Positions 1 through 6,905 of a stretch of DNA of 45,620 bases are shown in pieces; positions within the stretch are counted from its first letter, which is position 1; every line of letters begins with the position of its first letter. The notes under the pieces are model-generated. The model was given only the letters and a program-made list of their open reading frames with translations, had not been told where the DNA came from and did not search any database. The position numbers were made by a program, and so were the translations under genes. Source of the stretch: CAYTRS01 sp964440305. Its GTDB lineage: Bacteria; Patescibacteriota; Minisyncoccia; Moranbacterales; JAKLHP01. Location: contig CAYTRS010000004.1 in NCBI GenBank assembly GCA_964440305.1, positions 1 through 45,620 on the forward strand, read 5' to 3'.

Positions 1-1
1 A

Positions 2-1870
2 TTTAATTTTAATTTGTCAGACTGCGGTAATGGAAGTATTTTTGCTAGCGCTCAAGCCTTTAATTTTGTAGAGAGTATTAATCTTTTGTTAAATCCAGCA
101 GGACATCTTGCTACAGAGATAGTTGCTAAAGAAGGAGGCGAATTTCTGCTTGGTAAAGGGGGTGATGCTCTCAAGTGGGTGGTAAACTGGATTCTATATT
201 CCCTTCTTGTGGTCTTGTCATGGTTTTTGGGAGCTGCCGGAATTCTTTTTGACTGGGCGATAAAACCGGGAAGTATGACAGCTGTTTTGGAAAGGCCGGT
301 TATTTATGAAATGTGGAGCGTGGTGCGCGACACGCTTAATTTGCTTTTTATATTAGTGCTTCTTTTTTCCGCTTTTTGCACGGTTTTTCAGGTGGAAAAA
401 TATCATTGGAAGAAAATCCTAACAATTTTGGTAATAATGGCGCTGCTTATTAATTTTAGTTTTCCGATAGCGCGGTTTGTGGTGGATGTTTCAAATATTG
501 CGATGTATTTTTTTATTGAAAGCGCTTTTCCTGAAATAACTGCTAACCAAAGCTTGTCCGTAAGGTTTGCTTATTTTTCCAATATAGACGATATCTTGGT
601 GCCTTCGGGAACCAGTGTGGGAGATATGAGTACGGTCTATCTTATCATTGCAAATATCTTCACTTTTATTTTTATGATAACCATCCTGGTTATCGCGGTA
701 ATGTTTGTAATAAGAATCACGGCTCTTGCCATTCTAATTATTTTTTCTCCCGTAGGCTTTATTGGAATACTTCCCGGAAAAATAGAAGGATATGCTAATG
801 ATTGGTGGAAGAATCTGTTCAAATATGCGTTGTTCGGTCCGATAATGGTCTTTATGCTGCTTATTTCCTACAAAATGATGGAGGCTTTGGGGGCGGAACA
901 GCAAGCCCTTTCTGCCGCTGAACAGATAAAAGCGCTTTCAATAAAATCCACTACAGATATTGGTTCAGGAACCTTTTTGGGAAATATTGCCTACTTTGTG
1001 ATTCCGGTTGTGCTTCTTTGGATGGGGCTTATGGCGGCGCTTAACAGCAGTATTGCAGGATCGAAATTCGTGAAAGGTTATGCGGATAAGGCGATTGGGT
1101 GGGGAAAGAAATTGGGGCTGGGAACACTAAAATATCCTTTTGTAGGAACCGGACTTACTGGTGGAGTAAAAGGGGGTTGGCGGGATTTCAAAAAAACTGG
1201 AAGGCTTTTTGGCGGAAAGGTTCCCTTGGCTGGATCTGCCGGAAGAGAAGCCAGAGAGGAACGCTTAGCTGGACTTTTAACCGGTGGAATAGAGGGGTAC
1301 AAGGGAGCGGAAGAAATGCATATGAAGAAATTAGCTGAAGACTACAAAAAAACCAAATCTCTTGGCGACTTAAGATTAATGGCTAGAGGAGGAGATGCGG
1401 CTGCCGCATATGCCTTGGCTGATACAAAAGACATTGAACAGGAAGATTATGATGGAGTTATAAGTAAAAATAGGAATCCCAAAGTGAAAAAAGCTCTTGA
1501 CAGTAAAGTCAAGCAGAATAGAGCGGATATTGTAGCCATTAACAAGTCGCACAATAAATTAGAAATGGACAATGTAAGGAAAAATGTTAAAGAAGCCGAG
1601 AATTGGGATGATAAGCAAGTCAGCAAATATATAGTTGAAAACGAGATGAAAAAGATGAATGCGGATAAATGGACTTCTCAAGACTGGGATGATGTCGAAA
1701 GTTCTCTTCCAAAAATGTCCGAACAAGACAGGGATAATCTCAAGAATGCAATTAAAAATGCGTTTGGCGGTCTTGATAAGGGAGCACGACCTGATGTAAG
1801 GAAAAAAATGAGTGCGAAAAATCTCGCTGTTTTAGCAGAAATTATGGGAAAAGATAATCTATTGTTATAA
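2..1870 (+). CDS. TrbL/VirB6-like polytopic membrane protein of a type IV secretion-like system (5' partial)
   Basis: The frame is open to the left edge, so the true start probably lies outside; the first possible start inside is TTG at 14. Counting from there, about seven hydrophobic segments are visible (roughly residues 55-78, 108-125, 134-158, 207-232, 234-254, 271-287 and 327-347). They are followed by a long charged, lysine-rich and probably cytoplasmic tail of about 250 residues. A polytopic core with a large soluble tail is what TrbL/VirB6 inner-membrane channel proteins of type IV secretion systems look like; the assignment is by architecture, not by a signature motif. It is followed at 12 bp by an unknown gene and then by four pilin-like genes, which supports a secretion or pilus assembly role. 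No ATPase (VirB4) is in the window; one would be expected upstream. Confidence 0.6.
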   Translation, partial: FNFNLSDCGNGSIFASAQAFNFVESINLLLNPAGHLATEIVAKEGGEFLLGKGGDALKWVVNWILYSLLVVLSWFLGAAGILFDWAIKPGSMTAVLERPVIYEMWSVVRDTLNLLFILVLLFSAFCTVFQVEKYHWKKILTILVIMALLINFSFPIARFVVDVSNIAMYFFIESAFPEITANQSLSVRFAYFSNIDDILVPSGTSVGDMSTVYLIIANIFTFIFMITILVIAVMFVIRITALAILIIFSPVGFIGILPGKIEGYANDWWKNLFKYALFGPIMVFMLLISYKMMEALGAEQQALSAAEQIKALSIKSTTDIGSGTFLGNIAYFVIPVVLLWMGLMAALNSSIAGSKFVKGYADKAIGWGKKLGLGTLKYPFVGTGLTGGVKGGWRDFKKTGRLFGGKVPLAGSAGREAREERLAGLLTGGIEGYKGAEEMHMKKLAEDYKKTKSLGDLRLMARGGDAAAAYALADTKDIEQEDYDGVISKNRNPKVKKALDSKVKQNRADIVAINKSHNKLEMDNVRKNVKEAENWDDKQVSKYIVENEMKKMNADKWTSQDWDDVESSLPKMSEQDRDNLKNAIKNAFGGLDKGARPDVRKKMSAKNLAVLAEIMGKDNLLL

Positions 1871-1881
1871 GCAAAACAAAA

Positions 1882-3159
1882 ATGATCACACAAAAATCAT
1901 CTGATTTAACCGATTATTTAAAGGTAGAGAAATATACAATTCCTCAAGCAGTTTCTGTTACCAAAAATCCAGCCGAAGAAACCAAAGAACAAATAATTGA
2001 AAGACAAGAGAAATTTTTAAAATTACCAGAAGAAGTAAAAACAAAGCTTGTTTCACAAGGAACATCAAAGATCATACAAGATATTGGAAAAGCTTATAAC
2101 CTGGAATTAATGCAGCTTGCCGAAATCGCAAGAGCAGTCAGAAGCTACTATTTTGGAGAAGTAAAATTAGAATATTTCCCTACAGTTTTATCCAAAGAAA
2201 TGGGAGTAGATATTGGTATTGCGCAAGAAATTTCAAAGCAGATTATTGAAAAAATTATAAATAAAGATTCTTTGGGGATTAGTACTGATTTGGTGGAAAT
2301 TCCTCTTTCCCAAGCTCTTAAGCAGTTTCCAAAACTGGGCGATCAGGCTATTACCCTGAATCCGCTCAAGAGCCGGCATTTTGCAGCTACTTTGCGGCCT
2401 TCTGTCAAAAATTGGATCGCAGATTATTATGACAATCTCGGTCCGGAAAGGCACGGGTCCATGGAGCGAGCGGACTATCTCTATCACAGTGAAAACGGAA
2501 AAAGATTGACTCAAGGGGAAAGACAAAAAGTTGCCCAACTTCTCAAATCTCTTGACGAAGAAAGCAATTTGAAAGTGGATTCGGAAAAACAGGAAATAAT
2601 TTTTGAGGTTTACAATCCCGCTTCCGAGCCGGAAGCTCAAAATGAAGAACCGGCAGAACAAAGACAACGAACTTATGCTCCGCCTCCGAGGCCCAACCAA
2701 ACAATAGGCAATGGCCATTCAATAAGTCCGGATCATGAGAAATTAAACATCCCTGCCGATGCTAGATGGGAAAGCGAAAAAGCTTTTCCGAAAAATGGCC
2801 AGAATAACATAGGGACGGAAAATTATAATGACGGGGAATTTGCCGCAACCCAAGAAAACAGCGCTTCCAAGCTCTCCATTATGGAAGATTATTTCCAAAA
2901 GAAAAGCCAGTCTCCGGTTGAGACGCCAAAAGTCCCGGAAATGCCAAAGAATGCCGGAAATGTGGAATTTTCTTCTCCGCAGGTTTTTTCGGAAGAATTG
3001 GAAAAGCCCGCTCCCCCCAAAAGATTTGCCACTCGGAACCTCGGAATTTCCTATGAATATAATGGGCAGGATGAATACGATGAAATTGCCAATGGAACTA
3101 CTCAAAATCAAAATAAAGACCCGAGGATTAGCGGGAATGTCGTAGATCTTAGAAATTGA
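1882..3159 (+). CDS. Uncharacterised cytoplasmic protein of the secretion/pilin cluster, 425 aa
   Basis: I do not recognise a characterised family. The ATG start at 1882 follows the previous stop by 11 bp, so it is probably co-transcribed. There is no signal peptide or membrane segment. Residues about 30-130 are predicted helical and begin with a LPEEVK motif, a type of helical module I associate with Patescibacteria secretion clusters (memory, not verified). A mixed middle region ends near residue 250. From about 255 to the C terminus the protein is rich in Pro, Glu, Asn and Ser and is probably disordered. The stop codon TGA ends exactly one base before the left 26-bp inverted repeat. An adaptor or regulatory role in the neighbouring secretion machinery is inference from position only. 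Confidence 0.6.
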   Translation: MITQKSSDLTDYLKVEKYTIPQAVSVTKNPAEETKEQIIERQEKFLKLPEEVKTKLVSQGTSKIIQDIGKAYNLELMQLAEIARAVRSYYFGEVKLEYFPTVLSKEMGVDIGIAQEISKQIIEKIINKDSLGISTDLVEIPLSQALKQFPKLGDQAITLNPLKSRHFAATLRPSVKNWIADYYDNLGPERHGSMERADYLYHSENGKRLTQGERQKVAQLLKSLDEESNLKVDSEKQEIIFEVYNPASEPEAQNEEPAEQRQRTYAPPPRPNQTIGNGHSISPDHEKLNIPADARWESEKAFPKNGQNNIGTENYNDGEFAATQENSASKLSIMEDYFQKKSQSPVETPKVPEMPKNAGNVEFSSPQVFSEELEKPAPPKRFATRNLGISYEYNGQDEYDEIANGTTQNQNKDPRISGNVVDLRN

Positions 3160-3185
3160 ATTATGAATCAGGAATTATGAATTAT
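3160..3185. repeat. Left arm of a perfect 26-bp inverted repeat enclosing the four-helix-bundle gene
   Basis: These 26 bases are the exact reverse complement of 3556-3581. The arm starts immediately after the stop of the upstream gene and contains the A and T of the start codon of the enclosed gene (ATG 3184-3186). Internally it is built from repeats of the word GAATTATGA. The pairing stops at both ends (3159/3582 and 3186/3555 do not pair). Confidence 0.9.
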
Positions 3186-3573
3186 GGATAATTGCGGAGA
3201 AAAAATCAGATCTTTTACTGACTTGAACGCATGGAAAGAAGGGCATAAATTAGTTCTGGATATTTATGGGGTAACAAAAAAATTTCCCAAAGAAGAACAA
3301 TTCGGCATAACAAATCAAATTCGAAGAGCCGTTGTTTCTTTTACATCTAATATAGCCGAAGGATTTAGCAGAAACTCTTTTAAAGAAAAATTGAATTTTT
3401 ATTCCATAGCTCTGGGTTCTCTTACTGAAGTGCAAAATCAATTAATTATTTCAAGAGATATAGGATATCTTTCAAATGATAACTTTAAAAAATTGGCAAA
3501 TCAAACTATCATAGCCAGCAAACTTATAAACGGATTAATAAAAAAATCAAAAACTATAATTCATAATTCCTGA
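3184..3573 (+). CDS. Four-helix bundle protein (S23 / 23S rRNA intervening-sequence protein family)
   Basis: A 129-aa all-helical protein with the hallmark segment QIRRAVVSFTSNIAEGFSR (about residues 43-61), followed by SIALGSLTEVQNQL, typical of the TIGR02436/PF05635 four-helix family. Members are encoded in intervening sequences of 23S rRNA genes in some bacteria, and the Avd accessory protein of diversity-generating retroelements is a relative; most members have no known function. Here the gene is not in an rRNA and there is no reverse transcriptase nearby. Its start codon begins in the left arm and its stop codon (3571-3573) lies in the right arm of a perfect 26-bp inverted repeat, so gene and repeat form one unit of 422 bp. 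Removing the unit would leave the flanking secretion-cluster genes four or five bases apart, which suggests a clean insertion into an operon. Confidence 0.85.
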   Translation: MDNCGEKIRSFTDLNAWKEGHKLVLDIYGVTKKFPKEEQFGITNQIRRAVVSFTSNIAEGFSRNSFKEKLNFYSIALGSLTEVQNQLIISRDIGYLSNDNFKKLANQTIIASKLINGLIKKSKTIIHNS

Positions 3574-3581
3574 TTCATAAT
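3556..3581. repeat. Right arm of the 26-bp inverted repeat around the four-helix-bundle gene
   Basis: Perfect reverse complement of 3160-3185. It contains the stop codon of the four-helix gene and ends four bases before the ATG of the next pilin-like gene. If transcribed, the two arms would form a 26-bp RNA duplex closing the whole gene. Confidence 0.9.
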
Positions 3582-3585
3582 ACTT

Positions 3586-3849
3586 ATGCAAATTGCTCAT
3601 GCCGGCGTTATTACCGATGCTCCGGGTATTCCGGAAATTATTTTGAATTTTTTTAATTTGCTTTTGTCAATTTTTGGAATTCTTGGTATAATAGCGCTAG
3701 CGGTTTCGGGAATGATTTATTTTTTTTCTGCCGGAAATGAAAAGCTGGCAAGCAAAGCGAAAAAAGGGATTTACTATGGAGTGTTGGGAACCATTGCTGG
3801 CTTGGGAGGAATGATTATTATCAAAACAATCGGAAAATTACTAGAATGA
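3586..3849 (+). CDS. Pilin-like (TrbC/VirB2-type) two-helix membrane protein, 87 aa
   Basis: This small protein has two hydrophobic helices, about residues 19-45 and 62-82, separated by a short basic loop (KLASKAKKG). The pattern IALAVSGMIYFFSAGNEKLASKAKKG matches, position for position in type, the three paralogues that follow (for example FVIAGIMYLVAAGDEDTIKRAKK), so it belongs to the same family. TrbC/VirB2-type pilins have this topology. Unlike its paralogues it lacks a full N-terminal signal peptide: only MQIAHAG precedes the mature-looking start, and no Shine-Dalgarno is seen. The start lies four bases after the right arm of the 26-bp inverted repeat, so its 5' end may have been altered by that insertion, or a non-ATG start was used originally. 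Confidence 0.65.
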   Translation: MQIAHAGVITDAPGIPEIILNFFNLLLSIFGILGIIALAVSGMIYFFSAGNEKLASKAKKGIYYGVLGTIAGLGGMIIIKTIGKLLE

Positions 3850-3850
3850 C

Positions 3851-3926
3851 CTACGAATTACGAACTTATACGAAATTACGAATATTTAATTCCAGTTCGC
3901 AGATTCGTAAAATTCGTATTTTGTAG
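3851..3926. repeat. Intergenic word-like repeat (ACGAATTACGAA type)
   Basis: The spacer after the first pilin-like gene consists of repeats of TACGAATTACGAA-like words followed by their reverse complements (TTCGTAAAATTCGTA), giving a potential imperfect hairpin. No coding potential is seen. Similar spacers built of different words occur at many other junctions of this window. Confidence 0.6.
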
Positions 3927-3962
3927 ATAATATAAAAATTAAAATAGAAAAGGAGGTGTAAA

Positions 3963-4322
3963 ATGAAAAACAAAATTAAGAAGATGGCTTACGCCGCAGC
4001 TGGAGCCGGATTAACTCTTCCTTTTGCCGCTTTGGCGCAGTTCGAACCCCCGTCTCCCGGAGAAACCGGCACAGCAGACACTCCTGTAATGGATATTGCA
4101 TATGCAATAATGAGGGGACTTTTGTTTCTAGTCGGAATAATTGGAATTATCGGATTTGTGATTGCCGGAATCATGTATTTGGTGGCGGCCGGGGATGAGG
4201 ATACAATCAAAAGAGCCAAGAAGGCTATGCTGAACTCCATTATCGGAATAGTCGTCGCTTTAATCGGACTGGTGGTAATGACGGCAATTTCAAACATTAT
4301 AGCAGGAAACGAGCAGTTCTAG
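3963..4322 (+). CDS. Pilin-like (TrbC/VirB2-type) membrane protein, 119 aa
   Basis: A strong Shine-Dalgarno (AAAGGAGGTG) lies just upstream of ATG 3963, the best in this cluster, suggesting high expression. The N terminus is a signal peptide (KKMAYAAAGAGLTLPFAALA, likely cleavage after ALA, residue ~25). Two transmembrane helices follow (about residues 50-75 and 92-113), separated by a charged loop with the family pattern AAGDEDTIKRAKKAM. This is the topology of VirB2/TrbC pilins of type IV secretion systems. It is followed by an intrinsic terminator at 4354, so it can end a transcript. Its high-level signals suggest it could be the major subunit of the array (inference). Confidence 0.75.
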   Translation: MKNKIKKMAYAAAGAGLTLPFAALAQFEPPSPGETGTADTPVMDIAYAIMRGLLFLVGIIGIIGFVIAGIMYLVAAGDEDTIKRAKKAMLNSIIGIVVALIGLVVMTAISNIIAGNEQF

Positions 4323-4353
4323 AAAGCCTATTGAAATAATATTGATTTTTTGA

Positions 4354-4384
4354 CAAAACAGCCATGAGGCTGTTTTGTTTTTTA
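4354..4384 (+). terminator. Intrinsic terminator after the second pilin-like gene
   Basis: A perfect 10-bp stem (CAAAACAGCC / GGCTGTTTTG, loop ATGA) is followed by a T tract. It sits 32 bp downstream of the 119-aa pilin-like gene. Confidence 0.85.
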
Positions 4385-4402
4385 AAATATTTGTGGTAAA
4401 AT
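4375..4402 (+). promoter_or_regulatory. Candidate promoter overlapping the terminator T tract
   Basis: TTGTTT (4375-4380), a 16-bp spacer, and extended -10 TGG-TAAAAT (hexamer 4397-4402). The -35 is formed by the T tract of the preceding terminator. It would drive the pilin-like gene at 4442 with a leader of about 33 nt. Confidence 0.5.
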
Positions 4403-4441
4403 AATGGCAGGGAAAATGCGCTAACTTCTTAACTTAAAAAA

Positions 4442-4810
4442 ATGAAAAAAAAAAGCAAAGCTGTTTATTGGGCATTAGCCTCCGTCGCGCTGTTCCTGTT
4501 TTTTGGAATCAATTTCTCAATGGCGCAGTGGAATGTTGACAGTGCTGATGATTCACTTCTTCCGGATACCAGCATTTACGAGATAATTTATAATCTAATG
4601 CAGTGGATTTTGGGAATCTTCGCATTTTTGTCAATTATTGCTTTTGTCGTATCCGGAATAATGTATTTGATGTCGGCAGGCGATCAGGACGCATCAAAAA
4701 GAGCAAAAACCTATATGACATATTCCATTTACGGCGTGATAATCGGACTAGCAGGGCTGGTTATCATCACCGCGATCGACGCCGTTCTCTGGGGCGATAT
4801 GTGGTTTTAA
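4442..4810 (+). CDS. Pilin-like (TrbC/VirB2-type) membrane protein, 122 aa
   Basis: It has an N-terminal signal peptide (basic start KKKSK, hydrophobic core, cleavage probably after SMA, residue ~29). An acidic stretch follows, then two transmembrane helices (about residues 51-77 and 95-117) with the family loop MSAGDQDASKRAKTYM between them. It is clearly paralogous to the proteins encoded at 3963 and 4832. No Shine-Dalgarno is visible before the ATG. It is downstream of its own candidate promoter (4375-4402) and 21 bp before the next paralogue, with which it is probably co-transcribed. The role as a pilus or secretion-channel subunit is inferred from family topology and from the TrbL-like gene upstream. 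Confidence 0.75.
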   Translation: MKKKSKAVYWALASVALFLFFGINFSMAQWNVDSADDSLLPDTSIYEIIYNLMQWILGIFAFLSIIAFVVSGIMYLMSAGDQDASKRAKTYMTYSIYGVIIGLAGLVIITAIDAVLWGDMWF

Positions 4811-4831
4811 GCTTTTTTATTCTTTCCAACG

Positions 4832-5380
4832 ATGAAAAAAAACAAATATTCAAAACGAAAGCTTTTAATTTTTCTTTTCGCCCTCTTTGCTTTTCTTTGC
4901 GGGGGGAATGTTCAGGCGCAAACCAATGATTGCTCTACTGTTATTTTGCCCGGAGTTCCGTGCACTGCACTGGGCATTGATGACGGGGTTTGCGTAGAGG
5001 GCGAATGCAAAGCAAAAGTTCTTGTTGGACCGCTGGCGGGAAGTGCAGAAGAAAGTGCAGAAGAATGCCCGGCTGGATACGAGAGAGATGCAAGCGGAAT
5101 TTGCCTTCCCATCGTCGGACTTCCCGATCCTGACGAAGGAATACCGGGAGTGGTTAAAAATTTGCTTAATTGGCTTTTGGGAATCTTTGGCATATTGGCG
5201 CTTATCAGCTTTGTTGTTTCCGGAATACAGTATTTGATGTCAGTGGGAGACAAGGATATGGCGGAAAAAGCCAAAAAGCACATGAAATATTCAATTTATG
5301 GAATTTTGGTAGCGCTTTCCGGGCTGATAATTATTACTGCTATTGATGCGATGCTTAAAGCTAACAACACGATGTTCTAA
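4832..5380 (+). CDS. Pilin-like membrane protein with an added cysteine-rich N-terminal domain, 182 aa
   Basis: The C-terminal half (about residues 105-180) is the same two-helix pilin-like module as the three preceding paralogues, with the loop MSVGDKDMAEKAKKHM. Between the signal peptide (cleavage probably after VQA, residue 29) and this module is an extra segment of about 75 residues. It carries six cysteines at 34, 44, 54, 59, 79 and 91, compatible with three disulfides in a small extracytoplasmic domain. Within it, SAEESAEE comes from a 12-bp tandem duplication. No Shine-Dalgarno is seen. It could be a tip, adhesin-like or minor subunit displayed on the structure formed by the other pilin-like proteins (inference). 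Confidence 0.75.
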   Translation: MKKNKYSKRKLLIFLFALFAFLCGGNVQAQTNDCSTVILPGVPCTALGIDDGVCVEGECKAKVLVGPLAGSAEESAEECPAGYERDASGICLPIVGLPDPDEGIPGVVKNLLNWLLGIFGILALISFVVSGIQYLMSVGDKDMAEKAKKHMKYSIYGILVALSGLIIITAIDAMLKANNTMF

Positions 5381-5383
5381 TCG

Positions 5384-5412
5384 TTGACAAAAAATTCCGG
5401 TTTTGCTAATAT
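5384..5412 (+). promoter_or_regulatory. Strong promoter for nusA
   Basis: Consensus -35 TTGACA (5384-5389), exact 17-bp spacer, -10 TAATAT (5407-5412) with an extended TGC directly before it. Transcription should start near 5419, leaving a leader of about 97 nt before the nusA ATG. Confidence 0.8.
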
Positions 5413-5440
5413 TTAGGAAGTGATGATTTTTGGGAAAGAT

Positions 5441-5469
5441 GGTTCGCGATAAGCGAACCTTTATTTTTA
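5441..5469 (+). terminator. nusA: Terminator-like hairpin in the nusA leader (possible attenuator)
   Basis: A perfect 7-bp stem (GGTTCGC / GCGAACC, loop GATAA) is followed by TTTATTTTT. It begins about 22 nt after the predicted transcription start and lies before nusA, so it would have to be read through. After it comes a TTCGAATTTCGAATTTCG word repeat up to the start codon. Confidence 0.65.
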
Positions 5470-5515
5470 AAAAGTTTCGAATTTCGAATTTCGATTTTTG
5501 AAATTACTAAAGTTT

Positions 5516-6862
5516 ATGCCTAGAAAAAAAGCTAAAAAAACAGATAATCCGACTGGACGCTTGGGAGAGTTTGGAAGCGCTATTGCCCAAATAGCGGAAG
5601 AAAAGGGAATTTCCAAGGATAAGGTTATTGAAACCATTGAAGCGGCGCTGGCGGCGGCGTATAAGAAAGATTATGGGAAGAAAGGCCAGCATATCCGAGC
5701 GGACTTTGACGAGGTTTCCGGAGACGCCAAGTTCTATAAGTTATTGGAAGTGGTGGATGAAAACACGCGAGAATTTGTGGAAGAAAGCGAAGAAGAATTG
5801 GCGGAAGTTGAAGCAGGGACCGAAAAAAAAGCCAAGGAAAAGGAAGACAAAATTGAAACGAAAGAATCCGAAGAAAACGAAGAGGATAGAAAAATAAGGT
5901 TTAATTCAGAAAGAGATGTTATTCTTGAAGACGCTCAAAAAATAAAGAAAGGATCCAAAGTGGGAGATATTTTGGAAATAGAGCTGGAGTCCAAGAAAGA
6001 TTACGGCAGAATTGCGGCACAGACCGCCAAGCAGGTAATTATTCAGAAAATCCGTGAAGCGGAACGCGACGCGATGTTCAAGGAATACAAGGAAAAAGAA
6101 GGAGAAGTTGTAAACGGAACGATTCAAAGGATTGAAGGGCGCAATGTTTATGCGGATATCGGGAAGTCGGTCGGCGTGCTTTTTCCGTCCGAGCAAATCC
6201 CTGGCGAGCACTACCATATCGGACAAAGGATAAAAATATATATTTTGAGAGTGGAATCCGATCCGAAAGGTCCCGGAATAACTTTGAGCCGGACCCATCC
6301 GGAAATTGTGAAAAAACTTTTTGAACTTGAAGTCCCGGAGGTTTTTTCCGGTACGGTGGAAATCAAAAATATTGCCCGGGAAGCGGGATTCCGTTCTAAA
6401 ATAGCCGTTTCTTCCAATGAAGAAGGTGTTGATCCGATCGGCTCCTGCGTGGGACAGAAAGGAACAAGAGTGCAGGCGGTAATTGAAGAGCTCGGCGGAG
6501 AAAAAATAGACATTATTGAATGGAGCGAAGACAGCCAAAAATTCATTTCTTCCGCCTTGAGTCCGGCGAAAGTCTTGGGAGTGGAAACTGACGAGGAAAA
6601 AAGAGAAGCGACCGTAAAAGTTCCCAAAGACCAGCTTTCGCTTGCGATTGGAAAAGAAGGGCAAAATGTGAGGCTGGCGGCAAAGTTGACCGGCTGGAAA
6701 ATTGACGTGGTGGGAGAAGAGACGGCCAAAGAACAAGAAGCGGAAAATGCGGAAAAAGAAACGGATAAAAAAGAAAATGCAGCGAAAAATAGCGAGCAGG
6801 AAACAGAAAAAGTCGAGCAGGAATCGAAAAACAGCAAAAAAGAGGAAAAAGGCAGCAAATAA
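5516..6862 (+). CDS. nusA: Transcription termination/antitermination factor NusA
   Basis: NusA binds RNA polymerase and modulates pausing, termination and antitermination. Visible in order: N-terminal domain (GRLGEFGSAIAQIAEEKGIS at the start), S1 domain (EVVNGTIQRIEGRNVYADIG), and two KH domains with the GxxG-type loops CVGQKGTRVQ and AIGKEGQNVR. The ATG at 5516 is preferred over an upstream in-frame TTG because NusA proteins begin just before the RLGEF-type helix. The N-terminal domain holds a highly charged Glu/Lys insertion of about 40 residues (5786-5895), and the protein ends in a charged tail of about 50 residues with no acidic repeat domains. The leader has a strong promoter and a terminator-like hairpin, which could give feedback control by NusA itself (inference). 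Confidence 0.97.
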   Translation: MPRKKAKKTDNPTGRLGEFGSAIAQIAEEKGISKDKVIETIEAALAAAYKKDYGKKGQHIRADFDEVSGDAKFYKLLEVVDENTREFVEESEEELAEVEAGTEKKAKEKEDKIETKESEENEEDRKIRFNSERDVILEDAQKIKKGSKVGDILEIELESKKDYGRIAAQTAKQVIIQKIREAERDAMFKEYKEKEGEVVNGTIQRIEGRNVYADIGKSVGVLFPSEQIPGEHYHIGQRIKIYILRVESDPKGPGITLSRTHPEIVKKLFELEVPEVFSGTVEIKNIAREAGFRSKIAVSSNEEGVDPIGSCVGQKGTRVQAVIEELGGEKIDIIEWSEDSQKFISSALSPAKVLGVETDEEKREATVKVPKDQLSLAIGKEGQNVRLAAKLTGWKIDVVGEETAKEQEAENAEKETDKKENAAKNSEQETEKVEQESKNSKKEEKGSK

Positions 6863-6905
6863 ATCTTTAATAAATTAATTAAATTTATTCCGGCATTAGG
6901 GGGGG

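Noticed and set aside
3184..3573. Possible diversity-generating retroelement, because Avd proteins are four-helix bundles
   Set aside because: No reverse transcriptase, template repeat or variable repeat is seen in the window; the inverted repeats are a different structure.
5906..6858. Long open frames on the minus strand opposite nusA
   Set aside because: They are shadows of the strongly coding plus strand with low-complexity Ser/Phe content; nusA is certain.
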